From: Drosophila pseudoobscura
Taxonomy: Eukaryota > Arthropoda > Insecta > Diptera > Drosophilidae
DNA length: 64,000 bases
Direction: 5' to 3'
NCBI RefSeq assembly: GCF_009870125.1
Contig: NC_046683.1
Location: 58,109,869-58,173,868, forward strand
In this document: positions 11,164 to 24,174 of the stretch, in pieces
How the letters are laid out: each line of letters begins with the position of its first letter
Position numbering within the stretch: the first letter of the stretch is position 1
Notes under the pieces: model-generated
The model's input: the letters and a program-made list of their open reading frames with translations, nothing else
The model's database searches: none
What the model was told of the DNA's origin: nothing
Made by a program: the position numbers and the translations under genes

Positions 11164-13852
11164 TATATATATATCTTTCTTTTGTGGTTAATCGTACGCT
11201 TTTTCTCTCCTAATTTTGCACTTATATTTGCGCTGCGTCTTATCGAATATCAAATATAACGATCCCAGCCGATCCGATGAAATCCCTGGCTAATCCATTG
11301 GTTCCTCTCTTGATCTCCCTACAGTCGATGACCAACACCACCGCCTCCAACAACATCATTGTCAATTCGGTGGCCAGCAGTAATGCGCATGGCTACACGA
11401 CCTCATCGCAGCCACCGCACCTGACGCAGCTGAACTCGCAGGCGCCCCACCTGCCGCAGATCACGCAAATCCAAACGATACCAGCACAGCACCAGCAACA
11501 ACAGCAGCAGCAGCAACAGCAGGTGAACAATGTGAGCTCCTCGGGAGGCGCACAGGCTACGACGAGCACAACGACAACGACGACGGCTCAGCAGGGAAAT
11601 ACCAAAGAAAAGTGTCGCAAGTTTCTAGCCAATTTAATTGAATTATCGACACGGGAACCGAAGCCAGTGGAGAAGAATGTGCGCACCCTCATCCAGGAGC
11701 TGGTTAATGCGAATGTGGAGCCCGAGGAGTTTTGTGATCGCCTGGAGCGTTTGCTCAACGCCAGTCCACAGCCCTGCCTCATTGGGTTTCTCAAGAAGAG
11801 CCTGCCACTGCTGCGTCAGGCCCTCTACTCCAAGGAGCTGGTCATCGAGGGAATCAAACCGCCGCCGCAACATGTCATCGGTCTGGCGGGACTCTCGCAA
11901 CAGCTGCCCGTAAGTCCCAACACTGATGTTCCATTACTTCACTTTTGTATTGAAACATTTGCTGTATTTTTTGTAGAAAATCCAAGCGCAAATCCGTCCG
12001 ATTGGCCCCAGCCAGACAACGACCATTGGACAGACGCAGGTGCGCATGATAACACCAAATGCGATGGGCACGCCGCGGCCCACCATCGGCCACACGACGA
12101 TATCGAAGCAGCCCAACATACGGCTACCAACAGCGCCGCGACTCGTCAGCACGGGCGCCATTCGCACCCAGATACCCTCGTTGCAAGTGCCTGGACAGGC
12201 GGTAAGTTAAACAAACTCCCTTCCTTTTGATTCCGCTTTGATTTCCCTTGATCACTTAATGTTCATGGTTACGTATCTTATAGAACATTGTGCAAATCCG
12301 TGGACCGCAGCATGCTCAATTGCAGCGCACGGGAACTGTGCAGATCCGGGCCACGGCCCGACCGCAAAACACCACGCCCACGAACAAACTCACTGCCGTC
12401 AAGGTGGGCCAGACGCAGATCAAGGCGATAACGCCCAGCCTTCACCCGCCGATGCTGGCAGCCATATCGAACAGTAGTGGGCCGCCGCCCACGCCCACGC
12501 TGTCGGTGCTGTCGACGCTCAATTCGGCATCGGTCACGTCGCTGCCGGTGCCATCGCTGCCCACGGTCCATCTGCCGCCGGAGGCGCTGAGAGCCCGTGA
12601 ACAAATGCAGAATTCGCTGCACCACAACAACAATAACCACTTTGAGCCGAAGCTGGTGGAGATTAAGGCCGGGTCGCACCTGGAGCGAATGAACGCCTCA
12701 CTGACGCCCATCTCGGGCAAGACGCTGGTAAAGGCATCGCCGGCGATCAGCAAGGCGGCGGCAAGTAAAAAGAGGAGGGATGCGCTCGATGCCAAGGACG
12801 AGTCGAAGGCGAACAGTGCGAGCGGAGCGGCAGCGGCGGCCAATTCGTTTTTCCAACAGAGCTCGATGTCCTCTTCGATGTATGGGGACGATGATATCAA
12901 CGACGTGGCCGCCATGGGCGGTGTCAACCTGGCCGAGGAGTCGCAGCGGATTCTCGGCTGCACGGAGAACATCGGCACCCAGATACGCTCCTGCAAGGAC
13001 GAGGTGTTCCTCAACATGCCCGCTCTGCAGGCGAGGATACGGGCCATCACCACGGAGGTGGGTCTGGACGAACCATCGCAGGATGTGGCCGTCCTCATAT
13101 CGCATGCCTGCCAGGAGCGACTGAAGAACATTGTGGAGAAGTTGGCTGTGATAGCGGAGCACCGCATTGATGTCATCAAGGTGTGTGGAAATGGTGCAGC
13201 TGCTGATTCTGTAGATCCTCTAATCTAATAATGATCCTTGTTCGGCTCCTTGCAGTTGGACCCCCGCTACGAGCCCGCCAAGGATGTGCGCGGCCAGATC
13301 AAGTTTCTGGAGGAGCTCGACAAGGCCGAGCAGAAGCGGCACGAGGAGCTCGAACGCGAAATGCTGCTCCGGGCGGCGAAGTCCAGGTCTCGTGTGGAGG
13401 ATCCCGAGCAAGCCAAGATGAAGGCGAGGGTAGGATCTTTGACCCAGTTCCTTCCAGGCTCTCAGATTCGCTATAGTTCCATTTCATTTCATTATTTAGG
13501 CCAAGGAAATGCAACGCGCAGAGATGGAGGAGCTGCGGCAGCGGGACGCTAATCTGACGGCTCTCCAGGCCATTGGACCCCGCAAGAAACTCAAACTGGA
13601 TAGCGATGCGGCCAGTGCGGGAGTGGTATGATCTCGAACGACTTAGACCTTCTGCAAGTGATGCAATGCCTAACCAAATTCTTTCGTCTTTAGGGTTCCA
13701 GCGGCGGCGGACTGTTGAGCAGCTCGGGCTCGGCACCAACCACGTTACGGCCGCGCATCAAACGCGTCAATCTGCGTGACATGCTGTTCTATATGGAGCA
13801 GGAGCGCGAGTTTTGTCGCAGTTCCACGCTGTTCAAAACATACCTCAAGTGA
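8300..13852 (+). CDS. Taf4: TFIID subunit 4 (TAF4 / TAFII110)
   Basis: Nine coding exons: 8300-8659, 9332-9493, 9763-9987, 11325-11909, 11977-12201, 12284-13180, 13256-13429, 13500-13625, 13694-13852. All junctions are GT-AG and in phase, giving 970 residues. A 5' leader intron from about 7728 to 8036 is likely. The N-terminal half is Gln/Thr/Asn-rich, the activator-contact type of sequence expected for TAF4. The TAFH (NHR1) domain is at about residues 341-416 and contains EKCRKFLANLIELSTREPKP. The C-terminal TAF4 histone-fold domain is at about 720-970 and includes DVAVLISHACQERLKNIVEK; the protein ends in LFKTYLK. TAF4 pairs with TAF12 and nucleates the TFIID core that supports RNA polymerase II initiation. 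The ATG at 8300 is chosen because upstream in-frame sequence has no family similarity and the protein starts MNSQTTAGNRITFT, as Taf4 does. Confidence 0.97.
9988..10434 (+). other. Possible alternative 3' extension of Taf4 exon 3 (polyQ/polyA)
   Basis: The frame of Taf4 exon 3 stays open past its donor at 9988 for another ~590 bases. It would encode long glutamine runs, Thr/Asn runs and an alanine run, then VPVTIKIKQN directly before a GTAAAA that could be an alternative donor at 10435. This could be a retained or alternatively spliced exon segment, or simply CAG-repeat intron that happens to lack stops. The remainder of this intron, to 11324, is AT-rich with no further coding signal. Confidence 0.3.
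10021..10353 (+). repeat. CAG/CAA and ACC/ACA trinucleotide tracts
   Basis: Imperfect CAG/CAA runs at 10021-10098 and about 10280-10355, with ACC/ACA runs at about 10208-10262 between them. They lie inside the optional Taf4 exon-3 extension. Confidence 0.85.
11133..11174. repeat. (AT)n microsatellite in Taf4 intron
   Basis: AT dinucleotide run broken once by GC near 11161, in the long intron before the exon that starts at 11325. Confidence 0.9.
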
Positions 13853-16260
13853 TCGCTGCTGTTCGTCATTCACATTGTCTTCTACTCCTGTTCCCGTTCC
13901 AGTTCCAGTTATATTGCACGTCACCGCCTGCCCTGCCCAGGCCGGGCCCCTTGGCCTCTGGTAATGTTTCCAGCTTCAGATTTCCTCCAATCGCAATATA
14001 TTGTAGCCTCTGACTTAACCGATTTGATTCGTCGTCTCCGTTTCTTGTTTTTTTTTTTTTTAGTTAGGAGCCCCTGCCCCCCACCCTATTTAAAGTGTAC
14101 TTTTAGATCCTTAAAATCTAAATCTAATTTCTATTCGCTCTTGATTTTAAGTGTATTTTAAAGCTCGTTTTTTCCCCACAATAAATTGTCTGTAAAACTT
14201 AAACCAAACCAATCCAAAAACGCAGAAACAAAAGCTAAACATAAACGAAGAAATATGAAGAAAGAAGAAACAAAAGGAAAGAAAGAGAACAGAGTAGAAT
14301 AGAACTCTATAGAACGCGCAGTCAGCAGAGGAGGGGCGTTTGAATTGTAATTGTAACATAACATAATGTTTGCATTAATTGCATTGACGGCCTTATCTAA
14401 ACGATATAAACATAATTATTAATATTTAATTAATTACTAGCTTAGTTTGTTAAACGAAAACAAAAGCGTAATTCCTAGCCCTTAAGTGAGATGAGATGAT
14501 GTGCAGCTGAATGAAAGCAAAGAGGATAAGTGGTCAAATGGAGCAGGCAAGCGAATCCGAGAAGAGAATTGCAGTTGGCAGATTGCAGATGGTTTCTAAA
14601 ACCATCAGAAGAGAAGTTCAGAAGTTCAGCCAGGAACAGACACACACACATCAGAGGAAACCATTTAAAGCATATATTGAATTAGTTCTAGTTGTTTAAA
14701 CCACAAGCTGTAATTCTAAATAACATATTATGTATAAAACCAACAACCCCCCAACCAACCCAACCCAACCCAACCCAGCCCAACCCCAACAAACTGTACA
14801 TAAAGCCTAGGCTAAGGATCTTCTAATAGTTATAAAAGTAGGTAAACCGAGCGTAATTAACAAATTCAACAAGATGATGATGATGATGAAGACCGAGGAT
14901 GCGAATGTCTAGGCATTAAGATAACTAAACATGTTTTTATTAGAAGCGCTCGCTCGTTCATCCATTTAGAGACACGATTCGATAGTATCTACCATACATA
15001 CATACATAAGTGTGCAGGATCTGGTGGGTTGGGGCCAATGTGCGGCCCAGATCTCGCCCTGCCATCTGCCCTCGGACCAAGCTGCAGGCAGATCGATCGG
15101 CATTGGCCCTACCTCCTTTAATCCGCCCTTCCTCCCTCCCTAAACATGAACACGAACACCACACAACACACAAAAACAAAAAATAGATGAATTTGTATAC
15201 AATTAGCCAGCAAATCTTGTAAAATACAATCCCCACGCAAATGCAAATGTAAGCGGAAACGAGTTACGAAAATCAAAAATAAATTGACATTACATTTCAT
15301 GAAATTTCCATCAAAATTAAACAAAACAAAAGCATTTCTCAAATTCAAAGTTCTTTGTGTGTAAATTCAATAAATAAAAGTTGTCCTTAATGAGAAATGT
15401 AGATAAGAAAGCAGGCAAAAAAAAGCAAAATCAACCGAGAAAAAACACAGCGCATCGCATAGTTTTGGTAGGCATATATCTGAATATATTATATATAGTA
15501 TATATATATATATATATACTTATTATGTTTTACAATTACATACGCATAAAAGAAAACAAACGAAGCGGAAAACAGAACTATTGTATGTACAATTAAGTAA
15601 AAACAAAAAAAGAACAAAAACAAACTAAATCCAACAAAAACAAACAAAAAAATAAAAGGACAAAAATTCAGAAAACTTGTGTGCACGGGGAATACATACC
15701 ATACCATACCACACATACATACTCGAGTATATTTTATATACGGGGGAACCTACAGAAATGCAGGGAAGTGCAGTGCGCAACGCAACTTTTTTAACAACAA
15801 AATATACAATTTAATTTTTTCAATGATGGTATCTCAGTTAATTAGCTAGTTAATTGATTAAAATGTATGTAGTTGAATTAAATAATTTTATTGATATTTT
15901 TACAATAATTTTTATTATGTTAAATATTCTTAATGCATTTTTTTGTCGTTCCCCTAGCTAACAAAAAAATAAAAAAAATTCCCCAAAATTTACATTGGGA
16001 TACAACAAAAACCCACAAACAATTGGCACATTTTCCATAATAGTTTTATAATTTGCCTGCAATGTTTATTAGTTGTTCATTTTTGCTTAAGTGAATTTTT
16101 ATTTTATTTTTCATGTAGCGATTTAGCTTTATTCAAATTTAGAGTTGGGCGCCAAACCCTATTTTCGCGGATGTGTGTGTGTGTGTGATTGCTCATATCA
16201 ATAGTGTTGGAAAACACTGTATGTTGTGATTGTTTTTGATAAAGATGTGTTTTCGGCAAA
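13853..16260 (+). other. Taf4 3' UTR and Taf4-Strump intergenic region
   Basis: AT-rich non-coding sequence. AATAAA signals on the + strand occur near 14181, 15280 and 15369-15376, so alternative Taf4 3' ends of increasing length are possible. Low-complexity tracts include CCAAC/CCCAA repeats at about 14750-14790, a GATGAT run near 14875 and a TA run near 15498-15520. The last ~100 bases before 16261 are presumably the Strump leader. No other gene is supported. Confidence 0.6.
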
Positions 16261-19200
16261 ATGACTGAATTCCTGGCTGAAAACAATGCCTGTGGCCAAA
16301 ATCTGCTGAATATTGTGTCGGTAGGTAACTCCATCATAGCAGAGATCCTTCGACTCAAGGACTACGTTCCCCTAATTTATCGGTAGGTTACAAATATGAC
16401 CCAAAAAGCCATAATGAAAATCTGAATTGCCCCGCCTGCAGATTGGAGACAAAGGCCGATCGGGAGAAATATGGCGAAATTATACTCGACTTTAGCTACT
16501 TCAAGGTGGCCGAAGAGCACGAGAGGAAAATCGAACAGAGCCCGGTAAGCAGTAGAGTATAAATTAAAGAAGAAACACTTTAATTTGTTGGCATTTCATG
16601 GTGTAGGAGCTCAGTGAATTGGATGATGACATTCGGAGCCACTTGCCGCTGATTAGACGCTTTTACCTGGCCTTCCAGAGCATCCATCACTATGCCAAAG
16701 ATCTGCAGCAGTACATAGAGGAGCTGAACAGTGGATACTACATCCAGCAAACGCTGGAGACGGTGCTTCAGGACGAGGAGGGCAAGCAACTCTTGTGCGA
16801 GTCCCTTTACTTGTATGGAGTTATTTTGCTGCTTCTGGACTACCACATTTCCGGCGATGTGAGGGAGCGCCTGCTGATCTCCTACTACCGCTACAGCGGT
16901 GGCGATGCCACGCCCAGTGGGGACGAGAGCAACATCCACGATGTCTGCCTACTCCTGCGATCCACGGGCTACGTGCATCCCTCGGAGACCGCCAAATTGT
17001 TAAGCTTGGGAGGGAAACAGGCAGCGGCGGGAGCTGCCAACCTGGTAGTTCCCAAATACCCCGAAGCGTACTTCTCCCGGTTTCGCTTCGATGCGAACTT
17101 CATAGATCTGGTCATTGCCCGTCTCCGCTGCGACGACATCTACAACCAGTTGGCCATCTACCCGCATCCCTCGCACCGCTCCACGGCCCTCTCCTCCCAG
17201 GCGGCGATGCTGTACGTGTGTCTCTACTTCTGCCCCCAGGTCCTGCACGGCCAGGGCTCGCAGATGCGCGAAATTGTGGACAAGTTCTACTGCGACAATT
17301 GGATCATATCCGTGTACATGGGCATCACGGTAAACCTTATAGATGCCTGGCTGGACTTCCAGGCGGCCAGATCTGCCGTAGCGAATATTGTGAATTCAGC
17401 AGCCGTTCAAACGCTGTGCCAGCAGCAAAGCGAGCAGCTGGCGAAGAGCCTCCAAAAGACCCAAGAGATTGTCCGAGAAGGAGTCCTCGACGACGGCTTC
17501 GTGCTGCAGCATGCCAACAAACTGATTGTCCTGATGCGTCAGTGCAATGTCGCGCTGCGCTGGTACTGCCTGCACACCTCCCGCGAGGTTTTCATCATAT
17601 CGTGCATTGCAGTCGAGCCCAGCCACGTGCACCAGTTGGTGCTCAAGGAGCTGAAGTTCAACCGGAACACTCTGTATCATCTCCTGCTCAACTGCAGCCA
17701 AATGGAGCTGACTGTGCGGGAGCTGCTGGGCGAGGTTCAGCAGAGCAGGGAAGAGCGCTGGAGCAAGAGTCGCGAAGGGGCCATGCAGCGTCTGCAGGAG
17801 CTGAGCGAATCATTTGCCGGCACCCGGCCGCTGGCGAAGATCGAGTCGAATGCCCATCTGCAGCAATGGTTCGGTGAGGTGGCCAAGCGGCTGCAGAAAC
17901 TGGAAATAGGCAGGCCGCAAAAGTCCGGCCGCCTTATCATTCAGGTAATGCAGGCCCTGGACGAAGTGCAGGAGTACCACAATCTGCACGCCAACATGTT
18001 GGTGAAGCAGCAGTTGCAGGAGACGCGGGATCTGCTCAATCGGATGGCACAGGTACAGCTAAAGCTAAAGATATCCTAAAGCAATATGTAATCCCCACAA
18101 ATCTTTCGTTTAGTTGATCAACCTCAAGGAGGACATTGAGATCCAGATACAGATGATCACCGACTTCAGTTATGCCTGGCATCTGCTGCAGCGGGACTTC
18201 AGGCCCCTTATGCAGGAGCACATCAAGCGTCAGCCGCACGCAGTCCGCGGCATTCGGTCAGTGTTTCTCAAGCTGGCCAGCACTCTGGAGGTGCCCTTGA
18301 TGAGGATTAATCAGGCGAAGAGCGAGGATCTCGTGTCCGTGTCCAACTATTACAGCACAGAGCTCGCCAACTTTCTGCGTCGAGTGCTCCAGATTGTCCC
18401 AGAGACCATGTTTAGCATTCTGGCGAGGATTATCCACCTGCTGACGAACGTGATAAAGGAGTTCCCCACACGCCTGGACAAGGACAAGCTTAAGGAGTAC
18501 GCCCAATTCGAGGAGCGGGCCAAGGTGGCTCAGCTGACTAACTCCATTGCGGTGTTCACCAAGGGAATCCTCATGATGAAGACCACGCTGGTGGGGGTAA
18601 TCGAGCTGGACCCCAAGCAGCTGCTGGAGGATGGCATTCGGAAGGAGCTGGTCAATCATTTGGCCAATGCCTACAATCTGGGACTGATTTTCACGCCCGA
18701 GAAGGGCAAGTCGCAGGTGCAGCTCATGCAACAGAAGCTTCAGACTCTGGCCAAGACCATTGAGGGATATCGACGGTCCTTCGAGTACATCGAGGACTAT
18801 CTGAGGGTGCAGGGTCTGGGCATTCTGCTGGAAGAGTCCCAACGTATCATCAGCTACAATGTAGAGAAGGAATGCAACGCCTTCCTGCGGAACAAGGTCC
18901 AGGAGTGGCAGTCGAGCCATCAGAGCCAGATCATACCCATTCCCAACTTCCCGCCCCTGCAGGGGGACCCATCGAACTCCAACAATTTCATTGGACGCCT
19001 AGCCCACGAGCTCCTGCGCTGTACAGAGCCCAAAGGGACCATCTACCTGGACCTCAAGAGGACGTGGTATGAGAAGAGAGCCCCGCACCCGGAAGTGCTA
19101 TCCGCTTCTGGGTTCTTTGGCATTCTGCGCGAGGCTCTCGACCCCGCTGGCATGGTCGGACTGGAGCGGCTCTATGCCCACATGCTGGCGGACGAGCTAA

Positions 19201-20163
19201 AGCGCCATCTGGAGCGGCTTCAGAAGAACCTCACCTCGGATCGCATGTGGCGCGACGCCCTGGAAAGCGTCACGAAAGAGTTGGAGTCGCGCGACTTCCC
19301 CGGCCCCGAGGTGGCCAAGCAGCCGCTCAAGTATTATCTGGACTATACCCAGCGCTGGATGAAGGTGTGGCCCCGGCTCTTAGACTGGGTGCTCTCGGTG
19401 GGCCAGAAGCAAGTGCTGCGCCAGCAAATCGCCACCGAGCTGAGCTTCAGCAGCAAATGCGAGGCCAAGCTGTTGCAGAACACGGCGGACACGCTTAATC
19501 GGTGAGTACTGCGTTAGAGGAGTCCCAGTCGTAGTCCCCGTCCCAGAAGAGTAATACAATTCCATCTCCCTTACAGCGCCTTCCTGCTGGAACTCTCGCG
19601 CAGCAAGGACCTGTGCGATGAGCAGGGCGTTGGAATGCTGACGGACCTTGAGGACATCCTCCTCTGCACGGGTAACTTTGAGCCCTTAGAGCAGGTGTTC
19701 TTCCCAACCAAGAACACGCACAATGTCTCGTTGTTTCTGTTTCTCTTCACCATTGCTCATGTGGATCGACTGCAGCATTCCGCTAATACAGACTGCCTGC
19801 TGCCCAAGGCAGCCAAAGATGTGATTGATTGTGTGCCCCTCGTGGTGGGCCTCCTGACCATTCTTCAGCAGTTCCACAGGAACGTCAAGATGCTGTACAT
19901 CTCCTACATGAGTCAGTATGTGGTGACGGTGGCCGAAGCGCAGCTATCGTGAGTGTGCAATTGTATTCCCTGCCAGGAATCCGTTATGCAAATGTTGTCT
20001 TGTTTTTAGGGACAAGGAAATGCTGGGACCCGAAGTGACCACTGTGCTCCACTTCCTGCAGACCTTTGTGCGGCTGGGTCGCCTGCCGCTGCGAGTCCTC
20101 GAGCAGCGCATACCCAACATGATACTCTCCGAGTTCGAGTATCTGGCCACGCCCATCAAATGA
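16261..20163 (+). CDS. Strump: Strumpellin, WASH complex subunit 5
   Basis: Six coding exons: 16261-16382, 16442-16544, 16607-18052, 18114-19501, 19577-19948, 20010-20163, all GT-AG and in phase, giving 1194 residues; human strumpellin is of similar length. The N-terminus [20 protein letters not shown] and the following region ([44 protein letters not shown]) match the strumpellin family closely. The protein is almost entirely alpha-helical with no enzymatic motif. In the family it is a core scaffold of the pentameric WASH regulatory complex, which drives Arp2/3-dependent branched actin on endosomes for cargo sorting. It is convergent with Pgm1, with 178 bp between stop codons. An internal GTAGGT at 16321 resembles a donor, but the reading frame continues through it with conserved residues, so it is treated as exon. 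Confidence 0.96.
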
Positions 20164-20341
20164 GTCGGCTCTTAGGCTACACAAACTTTAATAAATTCAA
20201 AACATAACAAAGAAATGCCTCGCTGAGGTGCAAATGGAGATAGGAGTGGGGCACAACAACAGCAACGAACTGAGGATGAGGATCAGGATTCAGGATGAGT
20301 AAGTAATATCCGTTTCCCCCTCTCCCATGGAGTGGGCTCAT

Positions 20342-22325
20342 TTACGTGATGACGGTGGGAGCATTGCGGCCAGTGAATTTGGGCAGCTGAGAAATCTCCA
20401 GGGCAATGTCAATCAAGGGCTTCAGCATGACGCTAGCCTGGCCCAAGACATTCTCCTTCTCATACGAATCAATGTACAAGCTGAAATAAGGAAAAGCAAG
20501 CGTCGTAAATGCGAGAAGAGTTAACACGTTGTGCGAGTACTCACCGCACTGTGGCTCCGGAGCTGCCTGTGCCACTGAGACGCACCACAATGCGGCTGCC
20601 GTCCTCGAAGACAATGCGCAGACCCTGCTTGGTGGCAACCGACTTGTCCACGGGATCTGTATAGCTGAAGTTGTCCGCCTCCTTCACCTTGTAGCTTTTG
20701 CCGCCGCTGGAGAAGCTCTTGCCCACAAATCCTGCCGCCGTGATGGTCTTTTCCATGGTGTCCATCATCTCGTTGCAGGGATCCGAGGCGCATTCCTCGT
20801 AGTCGTAGCGGGTAAAATAGTTGCGGCCGTAGGTGGACCAGTGCTGCTTAAGGATATCCTCGATTCCCTTGCCCGTGTGCTGCATTACCGAGATCCAGGC
20901 GAGGACTGCCCAGATGCCATCCTTTTCGCGGATGTGATTGGAGCCGGTGCCGAAGCTCTCCTCGCCGCACAGACACAGGCGTCCGGCATCCATGAGATTA
21001 CCAAAGTACTTCCACCCCGTGGGCACCTCGAAGACCTCCTTGCCGAGCTTCTTGCCCACGAGATCCACAGCCGAAGCGGTGGGCATGCTGCGAGCGAATC
21101 CCTGGACGCCGTTCTTCTGGAAGTACGGAATGGCCTCCAGGTAATGGGCAATCACGGCCAGCGAGTCGCTAGGTGTCACGAAGAAAGCCTTGTGGCCGAT
21201 GATCATGTTGCGATCGCCATCACCGTCGAAGGCGGCTCCTATATCGTAGTCACCCTGAGCGACTGTATCAACCAGATCCTTGGCGTAGGTCAGATTCGGA
21301 TCGGGGTGCAGTCCCCCAAAGTCTGGCAGTGGAGTGGTGTGGACCACGCAGGACTCGCTGGCACCCAAGCGCTTCAGAAAGATTTCCTTCACGTAGGGCC
21401 CGGTGACACCGTTCATCGCATCAATCCTCATCTTCAGAGGCTTTCCCGTGACCTTGCCGCTGACAAACTCCTTGAGTTTGCCCATGTCAAAGATCTCTTC
21501 CATGAGGCGCAGATAGTCGGTCACCGAATCAATGACGTTCACGGTGAAGGGTTTGCCGGCAATGTCGAAGGTGCTCACGCCCACCTTGGCGATGTCAATC
21601 TGCAGGCCACGCACCAGCTTGTACTCCTTGATCTCGGTAGTCAGCTTGTGGATGCTGTTGGTAAATGCGTCCGGGGCTGGTCCACCGTTCTCGCAGTTGA
21701 ACTTGATGCCGAAATCGTTCTCGGGGCCGCCCGGATTGTGGGAAGCAGTCAAGACAATGCCACCTAAAGGGTTCGGGAGATACGGATCCATTTCATTAAT
21801 TGACCTGAGAGACCTCTGGCAGATCACATCGCGACAAATAGATGAATAGATGATACGTGGTGGCTGTTATCAGCAAAGCTCTTTTGCATTTACGGCCACA
21901 GTGAAGCCCATACCTGATGCACTTACTCACCTAAGGCCTTGTTGTGACGAATCAGGCTGGACACCGCCGGAGTGGAGAGGATGCCGTTTTGGCCAACCAG
22001 CAACTTGGACACGCCGTTGGCAGCCGCGATTCGGACAATCAGCTCCGCAGCTTCTTTGCAGTAGTAGCGCCCATCGCCACCCACGACCAGAGTGGAGCCA
22101 GCGAGGGCAGCTCCATTGGCGGACAGAGTGGCCTGGACAAAGTTTTCCGTGTAGTTGGGCTGCACGAAAACCTTCACCTGTGGGCGGAGGAGCAGAATGG
22201 GACAATTCGAGAGACCCGAGATGATTTTCTTGAATTTAGTTTTCGACCTTTTTGCGCAATCCACTGGTGCCTGGCTTCTGGCCCTCGTAGGGCGTAGTTT
22301 GGACCGTTTCCGCGCTGAGAGACAT
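20342..22325 (-). CDS. Pgm1: Phosphoglucomutase
   Basis: Four exons on the minus strand: 22325-22248, 22177-21931, 21763-20545, 20480-20342, giving 560 residues, the length of insect and mammalian PGM1. The enzyme interconverts glucose-1-phosphate and glucose-6-phosphate in the cytosol, linking glycogen and trehalose metabolism to glycolysis. The phosphoserine loop TASHNPGG places the active serine at residue 116, the same number as in rabbit PGM. The Mg2+ loop DGDGDRNM and the sugar-binding loop CGEESFG are intact, and the C-terminal phosphate-binding region contains [13 protein letters not shown]. The donor after exon 1 is a weak GTCGAA, but the join to VKVFVQPN restores the expected frame. 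No disabling change is seen. Confidence 0.97.
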
Positions 22326-24174
22326 GCTGCTAACCACTGGAGTTTTCCGGCTGCTGGTAGATTTCCAACTGGACGACCGACCTGCGTTTGCGTGCGATGA
22401 AAATTGAGTGTCAGGCAGAGCTAAGCAAATTCTACTCCCGCTGATAAGCGAGCGCGATGTTCTGGCGGCTCGGCTGCGACGGCACTGATAAGCGCTATCA
22501 CCAGTGCGTGATGCCCCTCAGACTTTACCAGTGCTTAAGGGGTAAGTATCGAGGGGTTTCCTTGATCATTCATTTGATGATCAATGCATTAACTTCGTTA
22601 AATGGTTTGGATCATCATTATTTATCATAATTTAATCAACATGACTGGTGTAACGCATGTGGCGGCTGTGTTTGGTGTAGGGTGCAATGTCATTCAAGGG
22701 CATTCTTATTTAGATGCCGGCTAACGAAAGTCTTGACTGAAAAGTATGTTAATAGTACAAGCGCTCGGGATGCGGAAAGCGATAACAAATGATCAAACAA
22801 ATAGTTAATAGATCCAGCCAAATCAACAAAAACAAGTTTACATTTGTTTAGGTTATTTTGAAATAACATACATAGAATGGCTCTGTTGGTTAACAGACCA
22901 GAGCTGCATGAGCAAGCTACTGCAATCGATATACGTAAATGGTATCGATTTGTACTGACAGTTTGAACAATACAAATAATGTGTTCAGAAACGTGCACAT
23001 ATTTAAATTGTTATATGCAGCGAGGTTTTGTTAAAGTTCCGTCTTACATATGTACTAAAATTGCCAGAAGAAAGAAAACTAAAATAACTGTTAGCATTCC
23101 AAGATTAGTTATTTCTATTCACGCTTTTCAGAAAAATTATTTATGAAAGGCCTGTGTGTTTCGAACATTATTGTATAGAAGCTCTTTTGAAGTTTTGAAC
23201 GATGTGCTACAATTTTCCGCAACTAATTGGCCCTGGTTGGGAAAATGCCGAATGATTTTACTCTGAGATTCTGTGGTTTCGTTTTCCTTAGACTTATTTT
23301 TCCAAATTATAGCGATTTGGCGACAGTTGGAAATATTTTTAGATTGAGTATTGGACAGTTCCACAAACCTAGAACTAAGTGTGAATGTTCCTCCCAAAAA
23401 AGACAATTTTATAGCCAAATTACAAGAACTATAATGAGCTAACAAGTGTGCCAATACTTTTGTACGCCTTGTTTTACAGCTTTTTTCGTTGAAAAAATGT
23501 TCCATAACAGCGCAACAAAATGATGCTAATAATAATGAGTTAATCTTATAGAAAATAAATTAATCGGATACAATTATAATTCGTTTATAATAAAGGTATA
23601 GAAAACACAATTAACCCCTTCGCAGTTTATAGCACCGCGCCGTTATTTGAGTGAATATGGCTTGATGTCGCCGTCTTGTGAAAACTAAGAAAGGGAAACC
23701 CCAAAAACATGCCCATGAACATACAAAACAATACCTACAAAAGAGAGGAGTGAAGGGTACATTGTCATAATACGATGACATACCATACCTTCTTACGAGT
23801 GTACCCTGGACAAGAGCAAACAAAAATGTGCATACGTTTTCATTCTCCAATTCTTTATGTTCCTGAATCCCACATCAACGCGCATTGCTAAAATTACATT
23901 AATTGATAACATACCAAAAAAAATTATTACAGAAACAATGGTAATTTTAATTGATTTAAACAATGTAAGAACGGAATTATATATAAATTGAATCGATGTT
24001 TAGCTAAGATACCGATAGATCGATATAATCAAGCGGTACCATCTTCATTTGAAAGCGACGGAAGAGACAAGCTCTGCCCATAAATTGTTAATAAAGAGGA
24101 AATATTGTGAGTTTATAAAACAAAAATAACACAAATATAGATATTATCCATTCCATACACAGACAGAAACGAAA
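22326..24174. other. Intergenic, Pgm1 to BTB gene
   Basis: The first ~200 bases should be the Pgm1 promoter and leader. The rest is AT-rich. A segment at 23137-23505 contains a discontinuous minus-strand frame and a GTGCCAATACTTTTGTACG string near 23446 resembling sequence near the ends of Tc1-like transposons, so it may be an old transposon remnant; this is weak. ATCGAT-containing motifs at about 24010-24030 probably belong to the promoter of the BTB gene. Confidence 0.35.

Noticed and set aside
16321-16330. GTAGGTAAC as an early donor in Strump exon 1
   Set aside because: The frame continues with conserved strumpellin residues to the donor at 16383, and using the early site would break the reading frame.
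23137-23505. Possible Tc1-like transposon remnant
   Set aside because: Only a short terminal-like string and a weak frame; no terminal inverted repeats or transposase motifs could be shown.
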